Shown: positions 19,207-28,689 of the stretch, in pieces | Numbering within the stretch: the stretch's first letter is position 1 | Layout: each line of letters starts with the position of its first letter | Assembly: GCA_964616755.1 (NCBI GenBank) | Contig: CAZTSI010000015.1 | Coordinates: 3,639 to 67,638, forward strand | Origin: CAYNFR01 sp964616755 | GTDB taxonomy: Bacteria > Bacteroidota > Bacteroidia > Chitinophagales > Saprospiraceae | DNA length: 64,000 nucleotides | Reading direction: 5' to 3' | Program-made: the position numbers and the translations under genes | The notes under the pieces: model-generated | Seen by the model: the letters and a program-made list of their open reading frames with translations, nothing else | What the model was told of the DNA's origin: nothing | Database searches by the model: none

Positions 19207-21126
19207 CTAAATGAGGGTGTTAAAATACGTGACAAATTCTTCTATGTTCATACTTCCTTTATCTCCTTCCCCTTGAATTCTAAGGGAGACTTGCTGATTA
19301 GCCGCTTCTTTCTCGCCGATAATCAACATCATTGGAATTTTCTTAAGCTCAGTATCTCTTATTTTTCTTCCAATCGATTCTGTTCGATCATCGATGTAGC
19401 CTCTGATATCGTGAACAGCCAATTGCGACAAGACGGATTTTGCGTAAACCAACTGATTATCAGAAATAGGTAAAATAGCCAACTGTTCTGGAGATAACCA
19501 CAGAGGAAACTTACCCGCGCAATGCTCTATTAGCACCCCGATAAATCTCTCCATTGAACCGAATGGCGCTCTGTGGATCATCACCGGTCTGTGTGCTTTA
19601 TTATCAGCACCAACATACTCTAAATCAAAGCGTTCGGGTAGATTATAATCCACTTGTATTGTACCCAATTGCCAGCTTCGCCCCAGAGCATCTTTGACCA
19701 TAAAATCCAATTTAGGTCCATAAAAGGCAGCTTCGCCCATCTCCGTTACTGTCTCGAGACCAATTTCTCTTGTGGCATCGATAATCGCCTTTTCTGCCTT
19801 TTCCCAATTTTCGTCACTTCCTATATATTTCTCCTTGTTGTCAGGATCGCGAAGGCTGATCTGCGCTGTAAAGTTGTCAAAGCCCAGTTTTCGAATGACG
19901 TGCATGGTCAAATCCAATACTCCTAAAAATTCATCTTTTAGCTGCTCGGGCATACAAAAAAGGTGCGCATCATCTTGAGTAAAGCTTCGAACACGGGTCA
20001 ATCCATGCAATTCTCCGCTTTGTTCGTAACGATAGACGGTGCCAAACTCGGCAATTCTGACGGGCAGCTCTTTATAAGATCTAGGTTTATGTCCATAGAT
20101 TTCGCAATGGTGAGGGCAATTCATCGGCTTGAGCAAAAACTCTTCACCTTCTCTTGGTGTGGAGATAGGTCTAAACGAATCTTCGCCATATTTTTCCCAA
20201 TGCCCTGAGGTGACATACAAGTCCTTCTTACCAATATGTGGAGTTATGACAGGCTGGTACCCCCTTTTTATTTGCTCGCGTTTGAGAAAATCTTCTAGCC
20301 TTGTTCTTAGCGCCGTTCCTTTAGGTAGCCAAATAGGTAGACCTGCCCCTACTCGTTCTGAAAACATAAAGAGTTCCAATTCCGCTCCGAGCTTTCGATG
20401 ATCTCGCTTTTTAGCCTCTTCAAGCATTTCAAGAAAATCGGTCAGATCTTTTTGTTTTGGGAAACTTATACCGTATAGCCGTGTCATTTGTTTGCGACTT
20501 TCATCGCCACGCCAATACGCTCCTGCTACACTCATGACTTTGACGGCCTTTATGATCGCGGTATTGGGTATGTGAGGTCCACGACATAGATCCACAAAAT
20601 TACCCTGTTGATAAAACGTAATCTCGCCGTCCTTCAAGTCCTTCAGCAATTCTAACTTATACTCATCCCCCTTTTCAGTAAAGAAGGCTATTGCGTCCTT
20701 CTTCGAAATTTCTTTGCGAATAAAATCATTCTTTTCTCTCGCGAGCTCGGCCATTTTATCTTCGATCCGCTTGAATTCATGGCTTGTCAAAGTGTGATCC
20801 CCTGTGTCAATGTCGTAATAAAACCCTTGATCAATCGCCGGCCCTATACCAAATTTTGTGCCCGGATAAAGCGCCTCAACGGCTTCTGCCAATAAGTGCG
20901 CTGTAGAATGCCAAAAGGTAGCTTTACCTTCCTTTTCGTTCCATGTGTTAAACTTAATATGGCAATCTTCGAAAATGGGCAAAGAGGCATCCACCACTTT
21001 TCCGTTTACCGTAACGGACAATACATTGCGGGCTAATCCTTCACTTATCGATATGGCTATGGACATTGCGTCCGTCCCCCCCTCAAATTCTCGTACCGCT
21101 CCGTCGGGAAATGTTACTCTAATCAT
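19207..21126 (-). CDS. thrS: Threonyl-tRNA synthetase
   Basis: Charges tRNA-Thr and edits Ser-tRNA-Thr. 639 residues, domains in the usual order: N-terminal TGS domain (about 1-60), editing domain with HSTAHLLAEAV (His-rich N2 site, about residue 73), class II catalytic core with zinc-site residues in NCPHHCEIYGH and motif 3 in IHRAPFGSMERF, then the anticodon-binding domain. The start MIRVTFPDG is standard. A leader of about 180 bp lies between this gene and the divergent lipoprotein gene; I see no T-box, as expected outside Gram-positives. Confidence 0.96.
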   Translation of the reverse strand: MIRVTFPDGAVREFEGGTDAMSIAISISEGLARNVLSVTVNGKVVDASLPIFEDCHIKFNTWNEKEGKATFWHSTAHLLAEAVEALYPGTKFGIGPAIDQGFYYDIDTGDHTLTSHEFKRIEDKMAELAREKNDFIRKEISKKDAIAFFTEKGDEYKLELLKDLKDGEITFYQQGNFVDLCRGPHIPNTAIIKAVKVMSVAGAYWRGDESRKQMTRLYGISFPKQKDLTDFLEMLEEAKKRDHRKLGAELELFMFSERVGAGLPIWLPKGTALRTRLEDFLKREQIKRGYQPVITPHIGKKDLYVTSGHWEKYGEDSFRPISTPREGEEFLLKPMNCPHHCEIYGHKPRSYKELPVRIAEFGTVYRYEQSGELHGLTRVRSFTQDDAHLFCMPEQLKDEFLGVLDLTMHVIRKLGFDNFTAQISLRDPDNKEKYIGSDENWEKAEKAIIDATREIGLETVTEMGEAAFYGPKLDFMVKDALGRSWQLGTIQVDYNLPERFDLEYVGADNKAHRPVMIHRAPFGSMERFIGVLIEHCAGKFPLWLSPEQLAILPISDNQLVYAKSVLSQLAVHDIRGYIDDRTESIGRKIRDTELKKIPMMLIIGEKEAANQQVSLRIQGEGDKGSMNIEEFVTYFNTLI

Positions 21127-21305
21127 TAATAAAGGCCTTTCGATAAAATCCTGTTATAGCTATAACGCTCAAAGATAATTCTACGCCAAGGATTACCAAG
21201 TTATCTGTATTAAAAATATTTAAGTTTATTATATACGTTATTATTCCTTTTCTATTCGTAATCCTCTGATTCGGGGGTATATTCGCGAATCAAATACAAA
21301 CCGCT

Positions 21306-24300
21306 ATGTTAAGATTCATTATCACTTTGCGCTGGAGCATCATAGGTTTAATCGTAGTAAGTTATTTTTCTTGCCAACACAAAGAAGATACCCCAACTTC
21401 CTCAAGACCTCATGAGCCTTTTGCGTTTCGTTCTGCTTTAGATCTGAAACCTCGAATGCTCACCCTTGCATTGCATGACCAAATATGGGCTGCGTATTCA
21501 ACCGCTACTGGCAGTTTGTATAAAGTATGGAAAGGTACCGTACATTTTGATGGCAGCGTGTACACATATGCTCATGGACCGCAACCTGTAAGTATGGGCG
21601 ATGCTTATTTCATTAACACTGTCAACCAACCGTGGACAGCAGAAGTAGCTGGGGTTAATGTTGAACTCAAATATCAATACAGAGGACATCGAATCATGAA
21701 TGGCCACGCCACTTTACTACACGAATTAAACGTAGGTAATGAATTGATCACTATTGAAGAAACTGCAGAATATATAAAAAAAGAGTCAGGACAACTAGGC
21801 TTTGAACGAATATTTACAATCACCAATAACCCGATTGAAGCCACCATAAAACATCATTCCCAGATCGGATCTATAATTGTAGAGCAACACCTAGAATCAA
21901 ATGGAAAACTGGATATTGCCAATGTGCGCCCTCGCAAAGTAAATAAGGCAGAGGTGCTGGATGCAGACATAACACTCACATTGCACTCAAATGAACCCAC
22001 ACGGGTGGCCGTTATGCTGACGGATCAAGCACTTATTCCAAATCCGAACAACCCTGAAGAATTTAGTGCAGAAGATGATAAAACACCTCTTGGTGCTCGA
22101 TTGATTTCTAGCCATAGCTGTCGAACTTGCCACAATACTGAAAAGCAAACCGTAGGGCCATCTTATCGAGCAGTAGCACAGCGTTATGACGACTCAGATG
22201 CGAATGTTAAAATGCTCGTCAACAAGGTAAAATTAGGCGGCGGAGGCGTTTGGGGGCAAGCGGCGATGACTCCCCATCCCGAAGTAAGCGAAAAAGACCT
22301 TGATGTAATGATTCGTTATGTATTAAGTCTTGACGATCCAATCAAAAAAGAATCTAAGAATAGTACAAGCGTTACAAAATTTGCCGCGATAGCAGTGGCT
22401 GATTCAGAGTTAATTCCTGGCGCATTGGTAAAGGTCTACCATATGCCCCGCCAATTGTCAAATGTAAAGGATGTCGCCTTTGGATCACTAAAGCCGATTA
22501 TGGCAGGCATTATGCCCAATTTTGATAACATGAGCACAGGTAACTTTACCGGGCTCAGCGAATGGTTTGCCCTTACGGGCGTCGGGTACTTTTATGCCGA
22601 AAAGGATGGCTTTTATCATTTTAGAATTTGGAGTGATGATGGCGCCCTACTAGATTTTCATGATCAACTTGTTATTAACAATGATGGAGCACATGGTGTT
22701 GAAGTCGGCGAAACAAAATTGTATCTCAACAAAGGCTATCACCCATTTAAGTTGCGCTACTATCAAGGTGGCAGCGGTGCATTTTTGTCATTCAATTATC
22801 GTCCTGATGATACTGAAAAATGGTCGGTAGTGCCTATACAATTGATAATGCACAAAATCGAGGATCATACTGATATAGCGAATCTTAGCTTACCGATGTC
22901 CGTCACCACGAGAATTCCGGGCAATCAACTTCCCTTGAATGGAGTGCATCCTTCGTTTGATCTAAGTACAGCTCGCCCCGCAGGATTCGAACCTAAAGTG
23001 GGGGGGATGGATTTCTTAAGTGATGGTCGCATGGTTATTAGTACTTGGGATCCTGATGGCAGTGTCTACATTTTGGATAACATAGATTCGGGCGACAGTA
23101 CCAAGATAACGGCCAAACGCATAGCGTATGGGTTAGCTGAGCCCTTAGGTCTGAAGGTCGTCGATGATCAAATATATGTGATGCAAAAACAAGAAATGAC
23201 CCATCTAATCGATATAGACTACGACGAGATTATTGATGAATATCGCACCTTAGCCAATAATTGGACTACCTCGGCCAATTTTCATGAGTTCGGCTTTGGG
23301 CTTGCTTATTTAGACAATCATCTTTATGCTACCCTGGCCACAGCCATAGAGCCAGGAGGTGCTAGCACGCAACCACAAAAGTCCGATAGAGGAAAAGTAA
23401 TAAAAGTACATCTCGAGACAGGAGAGCTAAGCTTTGTAGCACACGGACTGCGCACACCTAATGGAATAGGACTCGGGCTTGACAATCAACTATTTGTCGC
23501 CGACAATCAAGGGGATTGGCTCCCTTCATCTAAAATACTACACATTCAAGAGGGTGCGTGGTATGGATCTCGCTCTGTAGACTTCGAGGGTACGGCATCA
23601 CTGACAGAAAAATTACCCGTCGTTTGGTTGCCACAAGACGAAATTGGAAATTCTCCTTCAACGCCCATCGGAATAGAAGTAGGCCCTTACAAAGGCCAAC
23701 TCATCCATGGAGAAGTGACGAACGGAGGGGTAAAACGTGTCTATGTAGAAAAAATTAATGGACAATTGCAAGGGGCACTATTTAGATTTTCGCAAGGCAT
23801 AGAAGGAGGGGTTAATCGAATGGTTTGGGGACCAGATGGTGCATTGTACGTGGGCTGCATTGGCAATCCAGGTAACTGGTCACACGCCGGCACAAAATGG
23901 TTTGGTCTTCAACGATTAGCCTATAATAGTAAGTCAGCTTTTGAGATGCTCGCAGTAAGAGCAAAATCTAACGGAATTGAAATAGAATTTACCGAAGCAC
24001 TCGCGCCTGGCGAAGGCACAAATCCAAAAGATTATGCTGTTCAACAGTGGTATTACAAACCTACTATAGAATATGGAGGGCCGAAATTAGGAGAAGAAAA
24101 CCTCAAAATAAGTGGAGTCCATATATCTGCTGATCGAAAAAAAGTCTCCCTACAAATCAATGGCATAAAACCCAACCATGTCCTTTACGTTAACCTAGGA
24201 TCCGGCATAATCAGTGAAAGTGGTCATCCTCTTTGGTCATCAGAATGTTGGTACACCATGAATCAAATACCTGACAATCGTCCTGTACCAGCAGCTAACA

Positions 24301-24956
24301 CAAACTACAATGACGCTAATAATGTGTTGACGGATTATGAAAAGGAAGTAGGTTTTAAATTGCTTTTTGATGGCAAAAGTCTGCAAGAATGGCATATCTA
24401 CAATAAACAAGGAGTGAGCACTGGATGGAAAATAGATAAGGAGAGTTTTTATCTTGACCCTTCTTCTAAAGATGGTGGCGATCTAAGTACCAATGAAGAG
24501 TATGACAACTTTGAATTAAAACTAGATTGGAAAATTCAAAATTGTGGTAATAGCGGTATAATGTGGAACGTTGTCGAATCTGAAGAAAATAATGCCCCCT
24601 ACTTAACAGGCCCTGAGATGCAAATACTGGATAATGTTTGCCATCCCGACACGCGATTTGAAACACACAGAGCAGGAGATTTGTATGATATGATTGCAAC
24701 CAAATATTTGACAGTCAGACCTGCTGGTCAATGGAATCAAATTAGAATGATCGCAAAAAATGGTCAAATGGAGTTTTGGCAAAATGGATATAAAGTAGTA
24801 GAGTTTAGTATGCATACCCCCGAGTGGGATGCAATGGTTGCTAAAAGTAAATTTAAAGACTGGCCGTCATTTGGGAAAGCGAAGAAAGGAAAAATCGTGT
24901 TGCAAGATCACGGTGATCGGATACATTTTAGAAATGTCAAAATTCGTAAGTTATAG
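21306..24956 (+). CDS. Large lipoprotein: cytochrome c, PA14, beta-propeller and DUF1080 domains
   Basis: A 1216-residue envelope protein. A lipobox ends at Cys23 (VVSYFSC). A class I cytochrome c domain has haem motif CRTCH at 272-276 and a probable axial Met in AAMTPHP. A PA14-like carbohydrate-binding domain follows (about 375-515, with DGFYHFRIWSDDGALL). Residues about 540-880 form a propeller like the glucose/sorbosone or PQQ-type dehydrogenase group, with GLRTPNGIGLG and WGPDGALYVG. The C-terminus (about 1012-1216, FDGKSLQEWHI) is a DUF1080/3-keto-glycoside hydrolase-like domain. The combination suggests periplasmic or surface oxidation and cleavage of sugars with electrons leaving through haem; substrate is unknown. 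A separate DUF1080 lipoprotein lies at 28690. Confidence 0.84.
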   Translation: MLRFIITLRWSIIGLIVVSYFSCQHKEDTPTSSRPHEPFAFRSALDLKPRMLTLALHDQIWAAYSTATGSLYKVWKGTVHFDGSVYTYAHGPQPVSMGDAYFINTVNQPWTAEVAGVNVELKYQYRGHRIMNGHATLLHELNVGNELITIEETAEYIKKESGQLGFERIFTITNNPIEATIKHHSQIGSIIVEQHLESNGKLDIANVRPRKVNKAEVLDADITLTLHSNEPTRVAVMLTDQALIPNPNNPEEFSAEDDKTPLGARLISSHSCRTCHNTEKQTVGPSYRAVAQRYDDSDANVKMLVNKVKLGGGGVWGQAAMTPHPEVSEKDLDVMIRYVLSLDDPIKKESKNSTSVTKFAAIAVADSELIPGALVKVYHMPRQLSNVKDVAFGSLKPIMAGIMPNFDNMSTGNFTGLSEWFALTGVGYFYAEKDGFYHFRIWSDDGALLDFHDQLVINNDGAHGVEVGETKLYLNKGYHPFKLRYYQGGSGAFLSFNYRPDDTEKWSVVPIQLIMHKIEDHTDIANLSLPMSVTTRIPGNQLPLNGVHPSFDLSTARPAGFEPKVGGMDFLSDGRMVISTWDPDGSVYILDNIDSGDSTKITAKRIAYGLAEPLGLKVVDDQIYVMQKQEMTHLIDIDYDEIIDEYRTLANNWTTSANFHEFGFGLAYLDNHLYATLATAIEPGGASTQPQKSDRGKVIKVHLETGELSFVAHGLRTPNGIGLGLDNQLFVADNQGDWLPSSKILHIQEGAWYGSRSVDFEGTASLTEKLPVVWLPQDEIGNSPSTPIGIEVGPYKGQLIHGEVTNGGVKRVYVEKINGQLQGALFRFSQGIEGGVNRMVWGPDGALYVGCIGNPGNWSHAGTKWFGLQRLAYNSKSAFEMLAVRAKSNGIEIEFTEALAPGEGTNPKDYAVQQWYYKPTIEYGGPKLGEENLKISGVHISADRKKVSLQINGIKPNHVLYVNLGSGIISESGHPLWSSECWYTMNQIPDNRPVPAANTNYNDANNVLTDYEKEVGFKLLFDGKSLQEWHIYNKQGVSTGWKIDKESFYLDPSSKDGGDLSTNEEYDNFELKLDWKIQNCGNSGIMWNVVESEENNAPYLTGPEMQILDNVCHPDTRFETHRAGDLYDMIATKYLTVRPAGQWNQIRMIAKNGQMEFWQNGYKVVEFSMHTPEWDAMVAKSKFKDWPSFGKAKKGKIVLQDHGDRIHFRNVKIRKL

Positions 24957-24992
24957 TGCGCTTTACATTTTTCATTATTAGTTGTTAGCTCG

Positions 24993-25619
24993 ATGGATTT
25001 TTTCACGCAAATTATAAGCTATATAGCCGACATCAATGTTTTAGAAGGCTGTGGGCTCATATTTGGTTTGCTTTGTGTATTTTTTTTGATCAAAGAAAAT
25101 ATTTGGACTTGGCCGTTTGGGATAGCGTATGTGTTAGTTTCCTTTATCATTTTCTGGGACGCTCAATTGTATGGGGATTTCATCCTTCACATCATTTTTT
25201 TGATCTTGAATATATATGGTTGGTACCACTGGTTATCTGACAAAAATCAACAAACTCCAGCGCTGCGCATCGATACCTTGTCGTCCCAAAAATCCTTGGG
25301 TATGTTTAGTCTATCTGTTGTGGGTATTTATGTGTTTGCACAATTATTAATCCATTTGCCATCGCACTTTTCTGATATGCCACCATCTTCCCTTCCCTAT
25401 TGGGACAGCACAACTTCCGTTCTAAGCGTCACTGCTATGTGGCTAACAGCTCGAAAATTTCTTGACAATTGGTATTATTGGTTCGTAGTAGATGTCTTGG
25501 CGACAGGCATTTATTATTATAAAGGATTATACTTTTATTCTGCCCTATATTTCATTTATATCGGGCTCGCTATTGCTGGGTATACATCTTGGAAACGAAG
25601 CTATAACATACAGTTTTAA
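24993..25619 (+). CDS. pnuC: PnuC-family vitamin/nucleoside transporter
   Basis: A 208-residue inner-membrane facilitator with seven predicted helices. KENIWTWPFGI and GDFILHIIFLILNIYGWYHW are family motifs, and the C-terminal half carries a WxxW pair (Trp160 and Trp163 in DNWYYWFVVD) that in structurally studied nicotinamide riboside PnuC lines the substrate site. The family also includes thiamine (PnuT) and riboflavin (PnuX) carriers. The next gene, 21 bp on, is a NadR-like kinase domain that would trap nicotinamide riboside by phosphorylation, but a TPP riboswitch follows, so thiamine stays possible. I favour nicotinamide riboside. Confidence 0.88.
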   Translation: MDFFTQIISYIADINVLEGCGLIFGLLCVFFLIKENIWTWPFGIAYVLVSFIIFWDAQLYGDFILHIIFLILNIYGWYHWLSDKNQQTPALRIDTLSSQKSLGMFSLSVVGIYVFAQLLIHLPSHFSDMPPSSLPYWDSTTSVLSVTAMWLTARKFLDNWYYWFVVDVLATGIYYYKGLYFYSALYFIYIGLAIAGYTSWKRSYNIQF

Positions 25620-25640
25620 AAATCTTATTTTTGATCCAAC

Positions 25641-26150
25641 ATGAAGGTGATCGCGATTACAGGTCCAGAGTCTACGGGCAAAACCACCCTTGCAGGTGAC
25701 CTTGCCACGGCCTTTGCTACAAGCTATGTGCCCGAGTATGCCCGTCATTATTTAGAGCAACTGGATCGACCTTATTTCGAAAAAGATTTGTTATCCATAG
25801 CCCAAGGTCAGCTTGCACTCCACACTTCCTCGATCAAAACTAACGCACCGATTGTTTTTTGGGATACCGATCTTTCAGTAATTCAAATTTGGAGTCGATA
25901 TACATATGGCCGCGTTCATCCTTGGATACGAAAAAAACGGAGACAACAACCGATCGATTTATATGTATTAACCCATTATGACATTCCTTACGAGGAAGAT
26001 CCGTTGCGCGAGCATCCCGAGAAGCGAGAAGAACTTTTTCATATCTATCACAAATTTCTTGCCCTCCAAGCAATACCCTTTGTTATAGCCACTGGCAATC
26101 GACAGACGCGCTGCGAAGCCATCAAGGCCAGCATTATTAACAACTCTTAG
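25641..26150 (+). CDS. NadR-like ATPase (ribosylnicotinamide kinase domain only)
   Basis: A 169-residue P-loop kinase. Walker A is GPESTGKTTLAG (about residue 8) and VPEYARHYLE is the NadR kinase-domain signature; DTDLSVIQIWS fits its Walker B region. It matches the C-terminal kinase domain of NadR, without the adenylyltransferase and HTH domains of the enterobacterial protein. Predicted to phosphorylate nicotinamide riboside entering through the adjacent PnuC, which drives uptake. Start 21 bp after the pnuC stop supports a two-gene operon. Confidence 0.85.
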   Translation: MKVIAITGPESTGKTTLAGDLATAFATSYVPEYARHYLEQLDRPYFEKDLLSIAQGQLALHTSSIKTNAPIVFWDTDLSVIQIWSRYTYGRVHPWIRKKRRQQPIDLYVLTHYDIPYEEDPLREHPEKREELFHIYHKFLALQAIPFVIATGNRQTRCEAIKASIINNS

Positions 26151-26259
26151 TGGCAATTCGAAACCTGTCCATATGCTCAAAGGAGAGAATGATAAAAGGG
26201 AAACCAGCTGATTTTTATTAATTTCTAAGTAAATTACCTCGTATATTTGCAATTACTTT

Positions 26260-26335
26260 CAGGGGTGCCCCTCAACATAGAGGGCGCTGAGATTATACCC
26301 TTATACCTGATCCAGATAATGCTGGCGTAGGAATA
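26260..26335 (+). ncRNA. TPP (thi-box) riboswitch
   Basis: The aptamer core is clear: GGGGTGCCC at the 5' side, CTGAGATTATACCC, then ACCTGATCCAGATAATGC and TGGCGTAGG. These are the conserved J2-3/P3 and pyrophosphate-side P4-P5 segments of the THI element. It lies 80 bp upstream of the TonB receptor gene and is expected to repress it when thiamine pyrophosphate is abundant. Confidence 0.95.
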
Positions 26336-26382
26336 AACTAAAGACAGTGTTATCAACATTGTAATTATCTTAGCTGATCTCT

Positions 26383-26414
26383 GCAAGGTTTATTTAACAA
26401 TTAAATGACTTTGC
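26383..26414 (+). promoter_or_regulatory. Hairpin ending one base before the receptor start codon (candidate expression platform)
   Basis: A 32-nt near-perfect hairpin: outer stem 26383-26390 with 26407-26414 (two G-U pairs), one bulged T, inner stem of six pairs and a CAA loop. It ends one base before the ATG at 26416, so it would hide the translation start. There is no U-tract after it, which argues against a simple terminator. I infer translational control by the TPP riboswitch. Confidence 0.55.
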
Positions 26415-26415
26415 C

Positions 26416-28428
26416 ATGATGCGTTTTTTCGTTTTATTTATCACTTGTTTAGATGTTTTTTGTGCCTATTCTCAAGACATATCGACAGAAGACAGCATTT
26501 CCCTCGAAAATGTAATGATCAGCACCACTCGAGTAGGCAGTCGAGATCCAGTAAGTTTTCAAAATATTACTCTTCAAGAAATTTCGAGAATACAAGTAGG
26601 ACAAGATCCAGCAATTCTACTCCAAAACCTTTCCCCTTCTATAATTAGTTATTCTGACGGCGGAAATGAAATGGGCAATTACGCTCAGTTTCGGTTGAGG
26701 GGTATAGATCAAGATCGAGTCAACATAAGTTTAAATGGCGTACCTCTTAATGATATGGCAGATCATGGGGTGTATTTTTCAAATTTTTCTGATTTTGGTA
26801 ACAGCATTCAAAGTATACAAATACAGCGCGGAGTCGCTGCATCCAATAATGGAACTGCCTCGTTTGCCGGGGCGATAAACTTTGAATCGATCAATTTATT
26901 TGGTGATCAAGCTAGCGTTGAGGGGCAATTGACTATTGGCAGTTTTGGTGCACAAAGAATGTCGGCAGAATTCAATACAGGAAAATTAACAAATAATACA
27001 GGATTCTATTCGCGAATGACCCGAACGGTCACGGATGGGTACAAATATAATTCGGGATCCGAGGCCTATTCATTCTTTTTGTCGGGTGGCCATATTGGAA
27101 AAAAAGATATGCTCAAATTGACCGCAATTGTCGGGAAAACCGAAAATGGTCAATCTTATGAATTTGTGCCACTTAGCGATATTAAAAAAGATCCCAAAAC
27201 TAATTTTAATCCACTCAATGACATAGATGACTTCAACCAACAAATGCTGCAAGTGCAATATGCACGACAAACACTTGGCGGCACTTGGAGTTCGACGGTA
27301 TACTACAATGGTGCGGACGGAGTATTTCCTTATACATTTAACGGGAGTCAGTATATGTACGGACTTACTAACCACCACTGGGGAGCCATGACACATTTTA
27401 ACAAAGAATCGGTTGTGAAGTCATGGCAAATAGGTCTTCACGGGTATCGGTTCGACCGCACGAATTTTGAATATATCTCGCCTTACAACAATCTCCCTTA
27501 TGCTCGTGACTTCACCAATAAGAATGAATTATCAGGACATGCAAAATATAGTAGAATGATAGGGGCGCTCACCCTGTATTCTAATATGCAGCTACGCAAT
27601 CTATCCATGGTCAATAGAACAGATGCAGATGTTCAAGGAGAATCATCTGAACTTTTTGATCAACATTGGTTTTTTTTAAATTTGCTAGGAGGTATAAACT
27701 ATGAGCTAAGTACTGAGCAATCTTTGTATCTGTCGTATGGCAAATCAGCACGTGAACCTACGCGTTCAGATTTACTCAATGAAGTACAATTTTCTGAAAG
27801 CGTTTTAGATCTAGAGCTTGGATGGAGATGGAGAAAGAAAAGAGTTCAATTAGAAATAAATGCCTTTCATATGAACTTTACAAATGAAATCTCTAAAATA
27901 GGAGCCATTCAAGAACGTTCTTATATGGAAATTAGGCAAAACGTCCCTAAGAGCAAACGATATGGCCTAGAATGGATATCTTCATTTCAATTAAATGACC
28001 AGCACCTTTTTACAATCAATGGCAACTATATGGAGACGTCTGTTGCAAGTTATTTTAATGGTGTCCATAATGTGCCCGAAGCCGATCATATTCTAGCACC
28101 GAGGTGGTTAATGCAAGGTGCTTGGGAATATAACGTCACTGCGTCTCTAAGGGTTCGAGTTGCTGGCCGCTACGTCAGCAGCAGTCATACAGAATTAAGC
28201 AATCTAGATTCCTTCACTTTACCAAAGCACTTCTTATTGAATGGTCAAATTAGTCTTCAACTATCTGAAAACTTTGACGTCAATTTGATGGTCAATAATC
28301 TGACGAATGCCCTCTATTTTACAGAAGGTGGCCCTGTTGATTCCGACTTTGACGGATTCGTAGACCAAATGGGCTATCGTATTCAAGCCCCTCGACATAT
28401 TAATATAATGGCTCGAGTAGTATTCTAG
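26416..28428 (+). CDS. TonB-dependent outer-membrane receptor, thiamine-regulated
   Basis: A 670-residue receptor. A signal peptide (FFVLFITCLDVFCAYSQ) is followed directly by the plug domain (about residues 30-155) with LQNLSPSIISYSDGG, RGIDQDRVNISLNG and IQRGVAASNNG; the rest is a 22-strand beta-barrel ending in the aromatic residue of ARVVF, as outer-membrane barrels do. No carboxypeptidase-like N-terminal domain and no SusD partner are present. The upstream TPP riboswitch indicates import of thiamine or a precursor, as for the OMR1-type receptors of Bacteroidota. Confidence 0.93.
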   Translation: MMRFFVLFITCLDVFCAYSQDISTEDSISLENVMISTTRVGSRDPVSFQNITLQEISRIQVGQDPAILLQNLSPSIISYSDGGNEMGNYAQFRLRGIDQDRVNISLNGVPLNDMADHGVYFSNFSDFGNSIQSIQIQRGVAASNNGTASFAGAINFESINLFGDQASVEGQLTIGSFGAQRMSAEFNTGKLTNNTGFYSRMTRTVTDGYKYNSGSEAYSFFLSGGHIGKKDMLKLTAIVGKTENGQSYEFVPLSDIKKDPKTNFNPLNDIDDFNQQMLQVQYARQTLGGTWSSTVYYNGADGVFPYTFNGSQYMYGLTNHHWGAMTHFNKESVVKSWQIGLHGYRFDRTNFEYISPYNNLPYARDFTNKNELSGHAKYSRMIGALTLYSNMQLRNLSMVNRTDADVQGESSELFDQHWFFLNLLGGINYELSTEQSLYLSYGKSAREPTRSDLLNEVQFSESVLDLELGWRWRKKRVQLEINAFHMNFTNEISKIGAIQERSYMEIRQNVPKSKRYGLEWISSFQLNDQHLFTINGNYMETSVASYFNGVHNVPEADHILAPRWLMQGAWEYNVTASLRVRVAGRYVSSSHTELSNLDSFTLPKHFLLNGQISLQLSENFDVNLMVNNLTNALYFTEGGPVDSDFDGFVDQMGYRIQAPRHINIMARVVF

Positions 28429-28689
28429 GGGCAACTTATATTGGCATGATAAGTTTCAAAACCTGTGATAAATTGAAGGCGTTATTCAGATGATTAGCGA
28501 GTAGTTAGATTGGCGGAAAAAAAGAAATAATATTTATGCTTTTAGCAAGTCGTCGAAATTGCTGCAATTTCCTATTTCTTCTTGCTTTGAAATTTCTCAA
28601 GAAATTATGGATAAGCAAAATACTACATCTCATTGATATCAAACGCTCAATTTCGTCCTAACATTTCATATCATTAGCCAAATCCTACA

